From assembly GCA_025060275.1 (NCBI GenBank), contig JANXCJ010000028.1, positions 1 to 17,552 on the forward strand: 17,552 nt of DNA, read 5' to 3'. Positions 6,836 through 14,961 of the stretch are shown here, piece by piece; within the stretch, counting starts at the first letter, position 1, and every line of letters starts with the position of its first letter. The position numbers and the translations under genes are program-made. The stretch is from Bacteroidia bacterium. GTDB taxonomy: Bacteria; Bacteroidota; Bacteroidia; SpSt-205. The notes beneath the pieces are model-generated. The model was not told the DNA's origin. It was given only the letters and a program-made list of their open reading frames with translations, and ran no database searches.

Positions 6836-9691
6836 TCATTTTGCCGTTTTACCATTGCGAGCTTTCCTGCGAGGAGAAGGAGGGGAGTAATAACTATACC
6901 TTTTCCGAAGTGCTGCGGCTGTATAGCTCGTCGGATGCGCCAAGAGGTCTCTGACAGGCCCTTGGTAAATAAGATTCCCCCCTCTCTCTCCGCCCTCTGG
7001 TCCCAAGTCTATTACCCAATCAGCCTGGGCTATAAGATTGAGATTGTGCTCTACCACTAATAGCGTGTGCCCTCGTTGAATAAGGCCTCGGAAAGCCTGG
7101 ATGAGCTTTTGTATATCATCAAAGTGAAGGCCTGTGGTAGGTTCATCTATAACAAAAAGGGTAGGGAGACTATCGGGCTGGAGATAAGGTAATAGGCGCA
7201 GACGCGTGGCTTCCCCTCCTGAGAGCTCAGTCGTAGCCTGCCCTAACTTTAGGTAGCCCAATCCCACAACCAGTAGAGGCTGTAAGCACTTTGCAATCGC
7301 TTGCTTATGCAGAGTAGCAATCTTCGGCAAGGAATTAAAAAACTCTAATGCCTGTGATACGGTCATGTTTAGTACTTCACTGATATTCTTACCCTCTATC
7401 TCAACCTCCAGTACGAAAGGCTGAAACCGTTTACCCCCACAGGTAGGGCATGGCAGACGAATGTCTGCTAAAAACTGCATACTTTTGATAATCACGCCCT
7501 CCCCTTGGCAAGTATCACAGCGCCCCCCTGCCACATTGAATGAGAAGTAGCTGGCAGGTAGAGGGTCCCCTTGAGCCTTAGAAGCTTGCGCAAAAAGCTC
7601 TCGGATAGTATCATATGCTCCACTCACAGTGGCAATAATAGAACGACGATTACGATTGAGGGTATGTTGAGAAAGAATCTCTACATGCCGAATGAGTTGA
7701 GTGGGGAAACTCAATCGTTGGAAGGTATAGGGATTACTACTCTTTATTTCTCCTTTTGCTTCTTGAGAAAGGGAAAGTAGACTCTGCTGGATGGCAGGAC
7801 CTATTAGGTGTTGAGCCAAAGTCGTCTTTCCGGAGCCGCTCACTCCTGTAATGACAGTGAGAGCTTGTGCCGGAAAGGAGATAGAAATATTCTTGAGATT
7901 GTGAAGACATGCCCCCTCCACGCAGATAAAGTTCTGCGAGGGGAAAGAAGGCGGATCGGGCAGGGGGGGAGCAGGACGATGAAAATAGGCTGCAGTAGGC
8001 GTACTGGCTCGTAAAAGAGAGGAGAAATCCCCAGCAAATATTACTTCCCCTCCTTTTTCACCTGCTTCGGGGCCCATTTCTATTATGTAGTCTGCTTCCC
8101 GAATGAACGTCTCATCATGCTCCACTACTACGACAGTATTAGGAGCATCTCGTAAGTGCTGTACCACCCTCAGAAGCCGCTCTGTATCTCGGGGATGCAA
8201 GCCAATCGTAGGCTCGTCTAGAACATAAATAGCCCCTGTAAGCTGACTGCCCAACACAGTAGCTAATTGCAAACGCTGACTCTCTCCGCCAGATAGAGTA
8301 TCTCCTGCCCTGTCTAAGGTGAGGTATCCAAGGCCTACTTCCAGTAGGATTTCCGTGCGATGCCGTAAAGCCTGAAGGAGAGGCGCAGCTATGGTATTTT
8401 GCGGTTCAGGTAACTTCAAGCCATGTAGCCATTTGTAGAGACCTTCTATGCTCATGCCGAGAATCTGGGGTAAAGAGCGCTCCTGAATGCGTATCCACTT
8501 CGTATCGGGGTGCAGGCGAGTACCCTCACAAGCAGGGCATGGACCTTGACCTCTGTATTTTGATAGAGTCTGGACATCCCTGCGCTTCTTGAGAGCCATT
8601 TCATAGCTCGCAAAAATCCCATAGATATTATGCAGGGGCTCTCCCCACCAAAGCAGCCTCCGCTGCCAAGGTGAATAAGCATAATAAGGTAAGTCAGGCG
8701 GCACCTGCTCCTGCGCACGCTCCATAAAATTTACGAGATACTCTTCCATAAAAGCATTTTCAGCCCAAAGTGCCACAGCACCCTCCCTGAGACTCTTACG
8801 AGGATCAGGAATGACAAGTCGCTCTTGCAAGCTCCACCCATACCCTTTCCCTTGACAGTGAGGACAAGCCCCATAAGAACTCATGTAATTGAATAACTCT
8901 GGCGTAGGTTCGCGAAAAGTATATCCATCTGCATAAAGACTCCCCGAAAAGAAGAACTCCCCTTTACCCTGCACCCATACCCATACTTGCTGATTATGAA
9001 CATACCACACCTCTTCTAGACTTTCGCGTAGGCGAGCTCTCAGCTCTACTTCAGAGGGGTCTATAAAAATCCTATCTACAAGTATATAAACCTCCTTAGG
9101 GTTCTCTATATCAGGTATCTCAGGCCATTCGTAGAGCCTACCCTCATACACAAAGCGATCATACCCTTCATCTACAAGCTTATGTAAGCCTTCTGGGAGT
9201 CTATCTTCTACGCCTTCTGGAAGAGGCTTTAGAACCCATATCTCAGTGCCTACGGGTTGATGAAGCAGAAACTCTAGTACCTCCTCAAGTGTATAGCGTT
9301 CAATAGGCTGACCACTTACAGGTGAATATAGCTTACCTGCCCGAGCAAAAAGAAGTCTGAGGTAAGGATATAATTCGCTCAGCCCCGCCACTATAGAGCG
9401 AAATCCTCCCGTAAATCGGCTCTGCTGGAGGGCTATGGCAGGCGCCAAGCCTTCTATTTTATCCACATCAGGCCGGGGCATACGGGGTAAAAACTGCCTT
9501 ATGTAGGTACTGAGACTTTCTACATAGCTACTAAAGCCCTCAGCATACAGCGTATCAAAGGCTAATGTAGTTTTTCCAGACCCACTCCACCCACATAAGA
9601 CTATCAGCTTATGCCGAGGAAAAGAGACGGTTAGGTTCTTCAGCGTGTGCTGCCGTGCCCCGATGACTCGGATTGCCTCAGAAAGGCTCAT
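6836..9691 (-). CDS. UvrA paralogue (excinuclease ABC subunit A family ATPase)
   Basis: 951 residues, a double ABC ATPase of the UvrA family that recognises damaged DNA. First half: Walker A GWSGSGKT (34-41), a UvrB-binding-like region (about 120-245), Cys276/Cys279, Cys385/Cys388, signature LSGGE (466-470), Walker B YVLDEP (489-494). Second half: Walker A GVSGSGKT (616-623), a complete zinc module Cys725/Cys728/Cys748/Cys751 with the usual 2-19-2 spacing, LSGGE (823-827), Walker B FVIDEP (846-851). The first CXXC of zinc module 1 is missing: the stretch before EPTPELFNYMSSYGACPHC has no Cys. Normally conserved segments are altered too, for example SRFTGGFRS after EGLAPAIALQQ and RSIIATVSGAYD instead of RSNPATY. 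It is therefore probably a second, specialised UvrA rather than the housekeeping one. The TGATG junction with pckA suggests coupled translation. Confidence 0.93.
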   Translation of the reverse strand: MSLSEAIRVIGARQHTLKNLTVSFPRHKLIVLCGWSGSGKTTLAFDTLYAEGFSSYVESLSTYIRQFLPRMPRPDVDKIEGLAPAIALQQSRFTGGFRSIVAGLSELYPYLRLLFARAGKLYSPVSGQPIERYTLEEVLEFLLHQPVGTEIWVLKPLPEGVEDRLPEGLHKLVDEGYDRFVYEGRLYEWPEIPDIENPKEVYILVDRIFIDPSEVELRARLRESLEEVWYVHNQQVWVWVQGKGEFFFSGSLYADGYTFREPTPELFNYMSSYGACPHCQGKGYGWSLQERLVIPDPRKSLREGAVALWAENAFMEEYLVNFMERAQEQVPPDLPYYAYSPWQRRLLWWGEPLHNIYGIFASYEMALKKRRDVQTLSKYRGQGPCPACEGTRLHPDTKWIRIQERSLPQILGMSIEGLYKWLHGLKLPEPQNTIAAPLLQALRHRTEILLEVGLGYLTLDRAGDTLSGGESQRLQLATVLGSQLTGAIYVLDEPTIGLHPRDTERLLRVVQHLRDAPNTVVVVEHDETFIREADYIIEMGPEAGEKGGEVIFAGDFSSLLRASTPTAAYFHRPAPPLPDPPSFPSQNFICVEGACLHNLKNISISFPAQALTVITGVSGSGKTTLAQHLIGPAIQQSLLSLSQEAKGEIKSSNPYTFQRLSFPTQLIRHVEILSQHTLNRNRRSIIATVSGAYDTIRELFAQASKAQGDPLPASYFSFNVAGGRCDTCQGEGVIIKSMQFLADIRLPCPTCGGKRFQPFVLEVEIEGKNISEVLNMTVSQALEFFNSLPKIATLHKQAIAKCLQPLLVVGLGYLKLGQATTELSGGEATRLRLLPYLQPDSLPTLFVIDEPTTGLHFDDIQKLIQAFRGLIQRGHTLLVVEHNLNLIAQADWVIDLGPEGGERGGNLIYQGPVRDLLAHPTSYTAAALRKRYSYYSPPSPRRKARNGKTAK

Positions 9692-11283
9692 CAGAGGACG
9701 GCGGCAGCAGGATTAGGTTGGGCGCTCTTTATCTCATCGGAGGCAAAATGCATATACTTCTCAAAATTTTGCCTGAAGAGCTGAGCAAGGTGAGCTGCTT
9801 GCTTATCATATTGCATAGCGTCGGGCCAGGTATTCCTTGGGATAAGGTACTCAGCAGGCACACCTGGCACGCTTGTGGGTATAGCAAGGCCAAAGACAGG
9901 TTCTTGAATATACTCTACATTTTCCAGTTCGCCCTTTAGGGCAGCTTTTATCATTGCGCGGGTGAGAGGAAGAGGCATTCGTCTTCCTACCCCATAGGGT
10001 CCGCCTGTCCACCCTGTATTTACAAGCCACACATGCACTTTGTGCCGCTCTATCTTCTCCCCGAAAAGTTCTGCATAACGGGTAGGATAAAGGGGAAGGA
10101 ATGCCTGGCCGAAACATGCAGAGAAAGTCGCTTGCGGTTCTTTTATCCCTGCTTCGGTGCCAGCGACTTTCGCGGTGTAGCCGGATAAAAAGTGATACAT
10201 CGTCTGAGCTTTAGTTAGACGAGCAATAGGAGGCAATACCCCAAATGCATCTGCTGTAAGAAGGAAAATATGACTAGGGTGAGAGCCTACCGAAGGGATG
10301 ACCGCCCTGGGGATGTACGAAAGAGGATAAGCTGCACGGGTATTCTCTGTGATACTGGCATCATCATAATTGATCGTTCGTGTGTCAGGGAAAAAGAGCA
10401 CATTTTCAATGATAGTACCATACCGCATGGCAGCCCAGATTTGAGGTTCTTTCTCTGCACTTAGGTTTATACACTTTGCATAGCAGCCTCCTTCAAAGTT
10501 GAATATGCCCTGATCATCCCATCCATGCTCATCATCCCCTATCAGACGCCGCTCAGGATCCGCAGATAGGGTAGTCTTCCCTGTGCCCGAAAGTCCAAAA
10601 AATAAGGCAACATCTCCATTCGCCCCTACGTTAGCAGAGCAGTGCATGGGCATCACGCCCCGCTGGGGCAGAAGGTAGTTCATGAGCGTAAAAACACTCT
10701 TTTTCATTTCGCCTGCGTAGGCTGACCCCCCTATGAGGATGAGCCTTTTAGAAAGATTTAGAACAGTGAAGTTATGCTGACGAGTCCCATCAATAGCCGG
10801 CTCCGCCCGAAAACCTGGTACCACTATCATGAGATACTCAGGCTCAAAGCTTTCTAACTCCGATGGAGGAGGAGTGATGAAAAGATTATGCACAAATAGA
10901 TTTTGCCATGGTAACTCATTGATAACACGAATACGCACCTGATACTCTGGCCTAGCACTTACATACACATCCCTGAGGTAGAGCACTTTATTTTGAAGGT
11001 AGGCCCTTACTCGCTGATAAAGCCAATCAAATTTTTCCGCAGGAAGGGGGTTATTCACTTCACCCCACCAGATAAGGTTTTCTGTAAAGCTATCCCGTAC
11101 TACAAATTTGTCCTTGGGTGCTCTACCTGTGAATTCTCCTGTACGCACTACAAGAGCCCCGTTATCTGCCAAAGCCCCCTGCCCTGCCCTCAGCGTATGC
11201 TCAATAAGCTCTGAGACAGGCAGATTGGCATACACTAAGTCTGTGAGGTTACTTTTACGAGGAGAGGAAACGAGGGGAAACAT
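9691..11283 (-). CDS. pckA: phosphoenolpyruvate carboxykinase (ATP)
   Basis: Cytosolic enzyme converting oxaloacetate and ATP to PEP, CO2 and ADP, the first committed step of gluconeogenesis (EC 4.1.1.49). 530 residues, the normal length. Visible: Arg54 in GEFTGRAPKDKF (substrate binding), Tyr188 and Lys194 in GSAYAGEMKKS (Lys as metal ligand), His214 in MPMHCSANVG, P-loop GLSGTGKTT (230-238), the metal-binding Asp pair in LIGDDEHGW (250-251), and the Arg of DTRTINYDD. The P-loop and length place it in the ATP-dependent family, not the GTP family. The ATG at 11283 follows a TAnnTTTG promoter element by four bases. It is first in an operon-like series with the UvrA paralogue and the GlmU-like gene. 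It lies divergent from an Lrp/AsnC-type gene that may control it. Confidence 0.97.
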   Translation of the reverse strand: MFPLVSSPRKSNLTDLVYANLPVSELIEHTLRAGQGALADNGALVVRTGEFTGRAPKDKFVVRDSFTENLIWWGEVNNPLPAEKFDWLYQRVRAYLQNKVLYLRDVYVSARPEYQVRIRVINELPWQNLFVHNLFITPPPSELESFEPEYLMIVVPGFRAEPAIDGTRQHNFTVLNLSKRLILIGGSAYAGEMKKSVFTLMNYLLPQRGVMPMHCSANVGANGDVALFFGLSGTGKTTLSADPERRLIGDDEHGWDDQGIFNFEGGCYAKCINLSAEKEPQIWAAMRYGTIIENVLFFPDTRTINYDDASITENTRAAYPLSYIPRAVIPSVGSHPSHIFLLTADAFGVLPPIARLTKAQTMYHFLSGYTAKVAGTEAGIKEPQATFSACFGQAFLPLYPTRYAELFGEKIERHKVHVWLVNTGWTGGPYGVGRRMPLPLTRAMIKAALKGELENVEYIQEPVFGLAIPTSVPGVPAEYLIPRNTWPDAMQYDKQAAHLAQLFRQNFEKYMHFASDEIKSAQPNPAAAVL

Positions 11284-11287
11284 GCCA

Positions 11288-11295
11288 CAAAACTA
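11288..11295 (-). promoter_or_regulatory. -7 promoter element of pckA, next to its start codon
   Basis: On the minus strand this reads TAGTTTTG, an exact match to the Bacteroidota -7 consensus TAnnTTTG. It is followed by TGGC and then the pckA ATG. Transcription would begin at or within a few bases of the start codon, giving a leaderless or nearly leaderless mRNA. I see no good TTTG at -33. A weaker alternative, TACCTTTA (minus strand, 11304-11311), would give a leader of roughly 15-20 nt. Confidence 0.45.
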
Positions 11296-11321
11296 AGAAG
11301 AAATAAAGGTACCTGAGGCAG

Positions 11322-11336
11322 ATATAAAACTTATAT
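11322..11336. promoter_or_regulatory. 6-3-6 inverted repeat, candidate operator between pckA and the Lrp/AsnC gene
   Basis: ATATAA-AAC-TTATAT is a perfect inverted repeat of 15 bp in the divergent intergenic region, upstream of both promoters. Lrp/AsnC proteins commonly bind AT-rich imperfect palindromes of 13-15 bp near their own gene, so this is a natural operator candidate for the adjacent regulator. Against it, AT-rich palindromes arise easily by chance, and I can see only one copy. The palindrome AGGTACCT (11307-11314) lies nearby. Confidence 0.35.
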
Positions 11337-11381
11337 AAAGATCTAGCTCTATCCACAAATCATGATTTCTCAAAAATATAT

Positions 11382-11389
11382 TAACTTTG
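11382..11389 (+). promoter_or_regulatory. -7 promoter element of the Lrp/AsnC gene
   Basis: TAACTTTG matches TAnnTTTG exactly; the surrounding ten bases TTAACTTTGC recur unchanged at 16373-16382 before the lipoprotein gene. No clear -33 TTTG is present. It would start transcription near 11395, downstream of the first ATG of the open frame (11362), which argues against that ATG being the start codon. Confidence 0.45.
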
Positions 11390-11421
11390 CTCACGAATAT
11401 TCTGTTATAGCTCAAAAGATT

Positions 11422-11946
11422 ATGAAAAAGCGCCGTGAAACAATGGACCAGTTAGATCATCAGTTACTGGCGATTATGGCAGAAAACCCCACCGAATCTT
11501 ATGCTAAGATACGAGAGAAATTAGGCATATCTATTGGCACTGTATATTTACGAGCCCAAAGGTTAAAAGAAACAGGCATTATCAAAGGCTTTCAACTCAT
11601 ATTAGATCCCAAAAAGTTAGGTTATTCCCTTATAGTAGCGGTCCGGTTGAACGTAGCTGATACAATCAGAGCCACCAAGAGCCTAGAACTCAGACCTGAG
11701 ATAGGCACAGTACATCTTCTAACAGGCGAGTTCAACCTTCTTGCCTATGCTTATCTTCCTGATGTGGATGCGTTACATAAGCTACTCCAATTTTTCCATA
11801 ACGAACTGAGGGCAGATAGAGTAGAAGTGCAGATTATCATAGATACTCCTTTACAGCGCAGCGTACCCATACCTCCCGCAGCGTCTGCTTCCTCCTCTAC
11901 CAAAAAGCGCTCAAAAACCCCTGCCTCAAAAAGCAGTAAGAAGTAA
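11422..11946 (+). CDS. Lrp/AsnC family transcriptional regulator with a Lys/Ser tail
   Basis: 174 residues from the ATG at 11422. An N-terminal winged helix-turn-helix begins at LDHQLLAIMAENP (recognition region SIGTVYLRAQRL), followed by the RAM ligand/oligomerisation domain (GYSLIVAVRLNV to VQIIIDTPL), with TGEFNLLAYAYLPD matching the usual TGEYD motif. The ATG at 11362 is unlikely because it lies upstream of the probable promoter; 11422 (A-rich upstream, Lys-rich start) and 11443 (MDQLDHQ) are both plausible. Family members are about 150 residues; this one adds a tail of about 25 residues rich in Ser, Lys, Ala and Pro. It is divergent from pckA and may sense an amino acid and tune gluconeogenesis, but that is inference from position only. 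rsmI begins 7 nt after its stop. Confidence 0.9.
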   Translation: MKKRRETMDQLDHQLLAIMAENPTESYAKIREKLGISIGTVYLRAQRLKETGIIKGFQLILDPKKLGYSLIVAVRLNVADTIRATKSLELRPEIGTVHLLTGEFNLLAYAYLPDVDALHKLLQFFHNELRADRVEVQIIIDTPLQRSVPIPPAASASSSTKKRSKTPASKSSKK

Positions 11947-11952
11947 GCTATA

Positions 11953-12642
11953 GTGGAAGTTTTGTGGGTTATCCCCACGCCAATAGGCAATTTAGAAGAC
12001 CTTACTTTTCGTGCTAAGAGAATTTTAGAGGAGGTTGATGTTATCTGGTGTGAGGATACACGACATAGTCTCAAGCTGCTTCATCATTACAGCATTGAGG
12101 GCAAGCCTTTGCGTTCCATTCATAAATGGAATGAGCACATAGTAATCCGCAGGCTTTTTGCGGAAGCCCAAAAACATAGATGGAAGGTAGGACTCATCAC
12201 TGATAGCGGCATGCCGGGGATAGCTGATCCAGGATACCTGCCCATTCGGGAAGCTCATCGCTTAGGTGTGCCGGTGCATGTTTTACCGGGAGCCTCTGCT
12301 TTTTTGGTGGCGCTCATAGCGAGTGGACTTCCTGCTCACCGAGTCGCATTTGAGGGCTTTTTTCCCCGCAAGGGATACCAGCAGTACCTCAGCCTGCTCA
12401 GAGAAGAGGAAAGAACCCTTGTGTGGTATGAGTCACCTCATCGCTTAGTGCGTACTTTGCGAGCCATGATGGAGGAGCTGGGCGAGAATCGTTGGGCATG
12501 CGTGGCTCGAGAGCTCACTAAAGTTCATGAAGAAGTGCGACGCGGCACACTAAAAGAATTGTATGCGCACTACGCTGCTAACCCTCCACGTGGAGAAGTG
12601 GTGGTACTGGTGGCAGGTCTTTCCTACAAGCCATCCGTATAA
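11953..12642 (+). CDS. rsmI: 16S rRNA (cytidine(1402)-2'-O)-methyltransferase RsmI
   Basis: SAM-dependent methyltransferase that modifies the 2'-O of C1402 in the 16S rRNA decoding centre. 229 residues of the tetrapyrrole-methylase fold: WVIPTPIGNLEDLTFRA at the N-terminus, CEDTRHSLKLL, then TDSGMPGIADPGY and the SAM-binding LPGASAFLVALIASGLP, followed by FEGFFPRKG and the WYESPHRL segment. The small C-terminal domain found in longer RsmI proteins is mostly absent, as is common in Bacteroidota. The start is the GTG at 11953, 7 nt after the regulator, and places the conserved TPIGNLEDL at the expected distance. The 3' end overlaps lnt by tens of bases, so the two are probably translationally coupled. 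Confidence 0.95.
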   Translation: MEVLWVIPTPIGNLEDLTFRAKRILEEVDVIWCEDTRHSLKLLHHYSIEGKPLRSIHKWNEHIVIRRLFAEAQKHRWKVGLITDSGMPGIADPGYLPIREAHRLGVPVHVLPGASAFLVALIASGLPAHRVAFEGFFPRKGYQQYLSLLREEERTLVWYESPHRLVRTLRAMMEELGENRWACVARELTKVHEEVRRGTLKELYAHYAANPPRGEVVVLVAGLSYKPSV

Positions 12643-14197
12643 AGCCGCCTTTTTAGCAGGGCTTTTATTAGGAGTAGCTTTTCCTCCCTTCTCCTTACCC
12701 TGGACAGCTTGGATAGGTTGGCTCATGATATGGCGGCTAAGCGAGACGCATATCTCCTATCGCTTTGCGTACCTATCTCTTTTGGTCTGGAATATAGTCG
12801 GATGCTACTGGCTTACACTTACAGCTCTAAGCGCCCCTAACCTGAAGGAAGCCCTTATAAGTTTTTTAGCAGGCACTGCTGCTATCCTACTCAATCCCCT
12901 CTTGATGCTTATTCCGTTTATTTTGTGGAAAAAGGGCAGCCGCTTGGTGGGCATAACACTATCTCCATGGTTATTTGTTGCACTATGGATAGTTTTTGAA
13001 GAGTTTCATTTTAGGTGGGAGCTGAGTTGGAGTTGGCTTACTCTAGGCTTTATATGGAGCGAATGGTCTTTTTGGGCTAAGCTGGCAAGCTGGTGGGGCC
13101 CAGTAGGCCTCTCCGGCTGGACATTAGTAGGAAGCGCTCTATTGTGGAAAACCCTGAATAGGAATAGACTTCTACTTTTCTTGGGCTGGAGTGTAGGGCT
13201 CCCTCTCCTAAATAGCCTTACTCAAAACCTATCTGATGTTCAACTAGCGGCTTCCCGAGAGGTATGGGTGCTCCAGCCAAACATAGACCCCTATGCAAAG
13301 TTCTCAGAGCTCCCCCCAGAGCTCCAAGTAAGAAGACTTCTTGAGCTTCTACCTAAGGCGCCTTCAATAGGTACTCTCATCTTAGGACCCGAAACAGTCA
13401 TACCGCTTGCAGTGAATTTAGAACAGTGGCGGGAAGACCCTCTTTTACAGCCTTTCCTACGGTATGCGGAGCGCTACCAGGTGAATATTCTTTTAGGTAT
13501 AGTAGCAGTTCGGTACTTTCCTCCTGGGTCTCTTCTGACTCCTTCTGCCTCCCTACTGCCTGATGGCAGAAGCTATGAAAGTTATAATGCGGCTCTTCTC
13601 ATCCGTCCTGACACAGCCATGATTCATATCAAGGGTCGCTTAGTACCATTTGTGGAGAGAGTACCTTACTTGGAAACGTTGGAGTTTCTACGAGAGTGGC
13701 AGATAGACTTGGGGGGAGGCTTTGGAAATTTTGGGAAGCCTCCTGTGCAAACGCCCCTACTCCTCTACCCTGATAATTTACCTGTGGCTGTGGCAGTATG
13801 CTACGAAAGTATATTCGCACATGATCTGCGTAGGCGACTACCTTCTCAACCTGCCCTCATAGCTATCATGACAAATGATGGCTGGTGGAAAAGAAGCTCA
13901 GGCCACTGGCAACATTATACTTATGCCCGTCTCACTTGTGTAAGTTTAGGCGTCCCTGCAGCTCGGAGTGCAAATACAGGCATTTCAGCCCTAATCAATG
14001 CAGAGGGTATCCCTATGAGCTACCTTCCCTATGGGTCGTATGGAAGAGCAACTACCTCACTCACACCCCAGACACCTTCTACCCTTTATTATCACAAGGG
14101 AGAAGCAGGGGCATTTCTCCTAATTACCTTTGCGCTAAGTATATGGCTGATACAGTGGTGGCAATCCCGGCTCTTATCCACATCGTCCGAGAAGTAG
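12563..14197 (+). CDS. lnt: apolipoprotein N-acyltransferase
   Basis: Inner-membrane enzyme that adds the third acyl chain to the N-terminal Cys of lipoproteins. Counting from 12563: membrane helices through about residue 215, then a periplasmic nitrilase-type domain with the catalytic triad visible as Glu277 (LILGPETVIPL), Lys358 (HIKGRLVPFVERVPY) and Cys413 (AVCYESIF), followed by TNDGWWKRSSGHWQHYTYARL and a final helix near 512-532. 544 residues is slightly longer than usual. The start is uncertain: the ATG at 12563 overlaps rsmI by 80 nt, and a GTG at 12590 would reduce this to 53 nt and still keep the first helix (AAFLAGLLLGVAF). The 3' end overlaps the next gene by 55 nt. Its likely customers include the lipoprotein encoded at 16386. 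Confidence 0.94.
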   Translation: MRTTLLTLHVEKWWYWWQVFPTSHPYKAAFLAGLLLGVAFPPFSLPWTAWIGWLMIWRLSETHISYRFAYLSLLVWNIVGCYWLTLTALSAPNLKEALISFLAGTAAILLNPLLMLIPFILWKKGSRLVGITLSPWLFVALWIVFEEFHFRWELSWSWLTLGFIWSEWSFWAKLASWWGPVGLSGWTLVGSALLWKTLNRNRLLLFLGWSVGLPLLNSLTQNLSDVQLAASREVWVLQPNIDPYAKFSELPPELQVRRLLELLPKAPSIGTLILGPETVIPLAVNLEQWREDPLLQPFLRYAERYQVNILLGIVAVRYFPPGSLLTPSASLLPDGRSYESYNAALLIRPDTAMIHIKGRLVPFVERVPYLETLEFLREWQIDLGGGFGNFGKPPVQTPLLLYPDNLPVAVAVCYESIFAHDLRRRLPSQPALIAIMTNDGWWKRSSGHWQHYTYARLTCVSLGVPAARSANTGISALINAEGIPMSYLPYGSYGRATTSLTPQTPSTLYYHKGEAGAFLLITFALSIWLIQWWQSRLLSTSSEK

Positions 14198-14946
14198 GCT
14201 CCTATCTCAGAGAAGAGTTTTATCGCTTCTCCAGAAGCGAAGCAGAATACAAAACAGCCCGCGATCCCGTATCTTATGTAGATAGAGAAGCCGAAAAGAG
14301 GCTCAAGGAAAAGTGCCATGATCTCCTTCCAGAAGCAGGCTTTCTCTTAGAAGAGAGTGGAAGCGAAGCCCATGATCAAGAACTATTATGGGTAATAGAC
14401 CCCTTAGATGGGACCAAAAACTTTGTCCATGGCATACCCCTTTTCGCAATCAGTATAGCCTTACTGCATCATCAAAAGCCCTTGGCAGGAATAGTATATG
14501 CAGTACTCCAAGACGAAGTCTTCTGGGCTGTACGAGGGCAGGGTGCCTACCTCGGAAAAGAATGCATACGCGTCTCAGATGTAACAGACCCTGATAAGCT
14601 TCTTATAGCTACAGGATTCATGTATAAAGAGCCAGAGAGAGCCGAGAGATACTTTCAGGTGCTAAATGAGGTAATGCGTCGCTTTGGGGGCTTGAGAAGG
14701 CTAGGCTCTGCTGCTCTTGACCTTGCTTACGTAGCTACTGGGCGCATGGATGCATTCTTTGAGATGGACCTACACCCCTGGGACATTTCCGCAGGTAGTC
14801 TCATAGTACAAGAGGCCAGCGGTAAAGTTACAGACTTCTTAGGAGAAGAGAACTACATTTGGGAGGGAAGTATCGTAGCCGGGAATCCCTGGGCACACGA
14901 GGCAGTGCTTGAACTGATTCAACAGCAGCAGTTAGGTGGCAAATAA
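14143..14946 (+). CDS. inositol monophosphatase family protein
   Basis: Mg-dependent phosphatase of the IMPase/FIG superfamily, 267 residues. Metal-site motifs are intact: Glu70-Glu71 (LLEESG), WVIDPLDGTKN with Asp86, Asp89 and Thr91, and Asp214 in HPWDISAG. The start is the ATG at 14143 (MADTVVAIPALIHIVREVG); the same frame stays open back to 13885, but that part runs inside lnt and does not look like IMPase. The gene overlaps lnt by 55 nt. Members of this family hydrolyse inositol phosphates, fructose 1,6-bisphosphate or 3'-phosphoadenosine phosphates, and the sequence alone does not distinguish these. Inositol-1-phosphatase is the default reading. Confidence 0.92.
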   Translation: MADTVVAIPALIHIVREVGSYLREEFYRFSRSEAEYKTARDPVSYVDREAEKRLKEKCHDLLPEAGFLLEESGSEAHDQELLWVIDPLDGTKNFVHGIPLFAISIALLHHQKPLAGIVYAVLQDEVFWAVRGQGAYLGKECIRVSDVTDPDKLLIATGFMYKEPERAERYFQVLNEVMRRFGGLRRLGSAALDLAYVATGRMDAFFEMDLHPWDISAGSLIVQEASGKVTDFLGEENYIWEGSIVAGNPWAHEAVLELIQQQQLGGK

Positions 14947-14961
14947 ATAGAAAACTTGCGT

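Noticed and set aside
9851..10117. 88-codon frame in another register inside pckA
   Set aside because: Lies wholly within conserved pckA coding sequence and has no family-like features.
11362..11421. Upstream ATG at 11362 as start of the Lrp/AsnC gene
   Set aside because: The probable -7 element (11382-11389) lies downstream of it, and the 20 extra residues do not resemble the family.
13885..14142. N-terminal extension of the inositol phosphatase frame inside lnt
   Set aside because: The translated segment is Cys/Pro/Ser-rich without family resemblance; it is the shadow of lnt, and the IMPase fold starts at the ATG at 14143.
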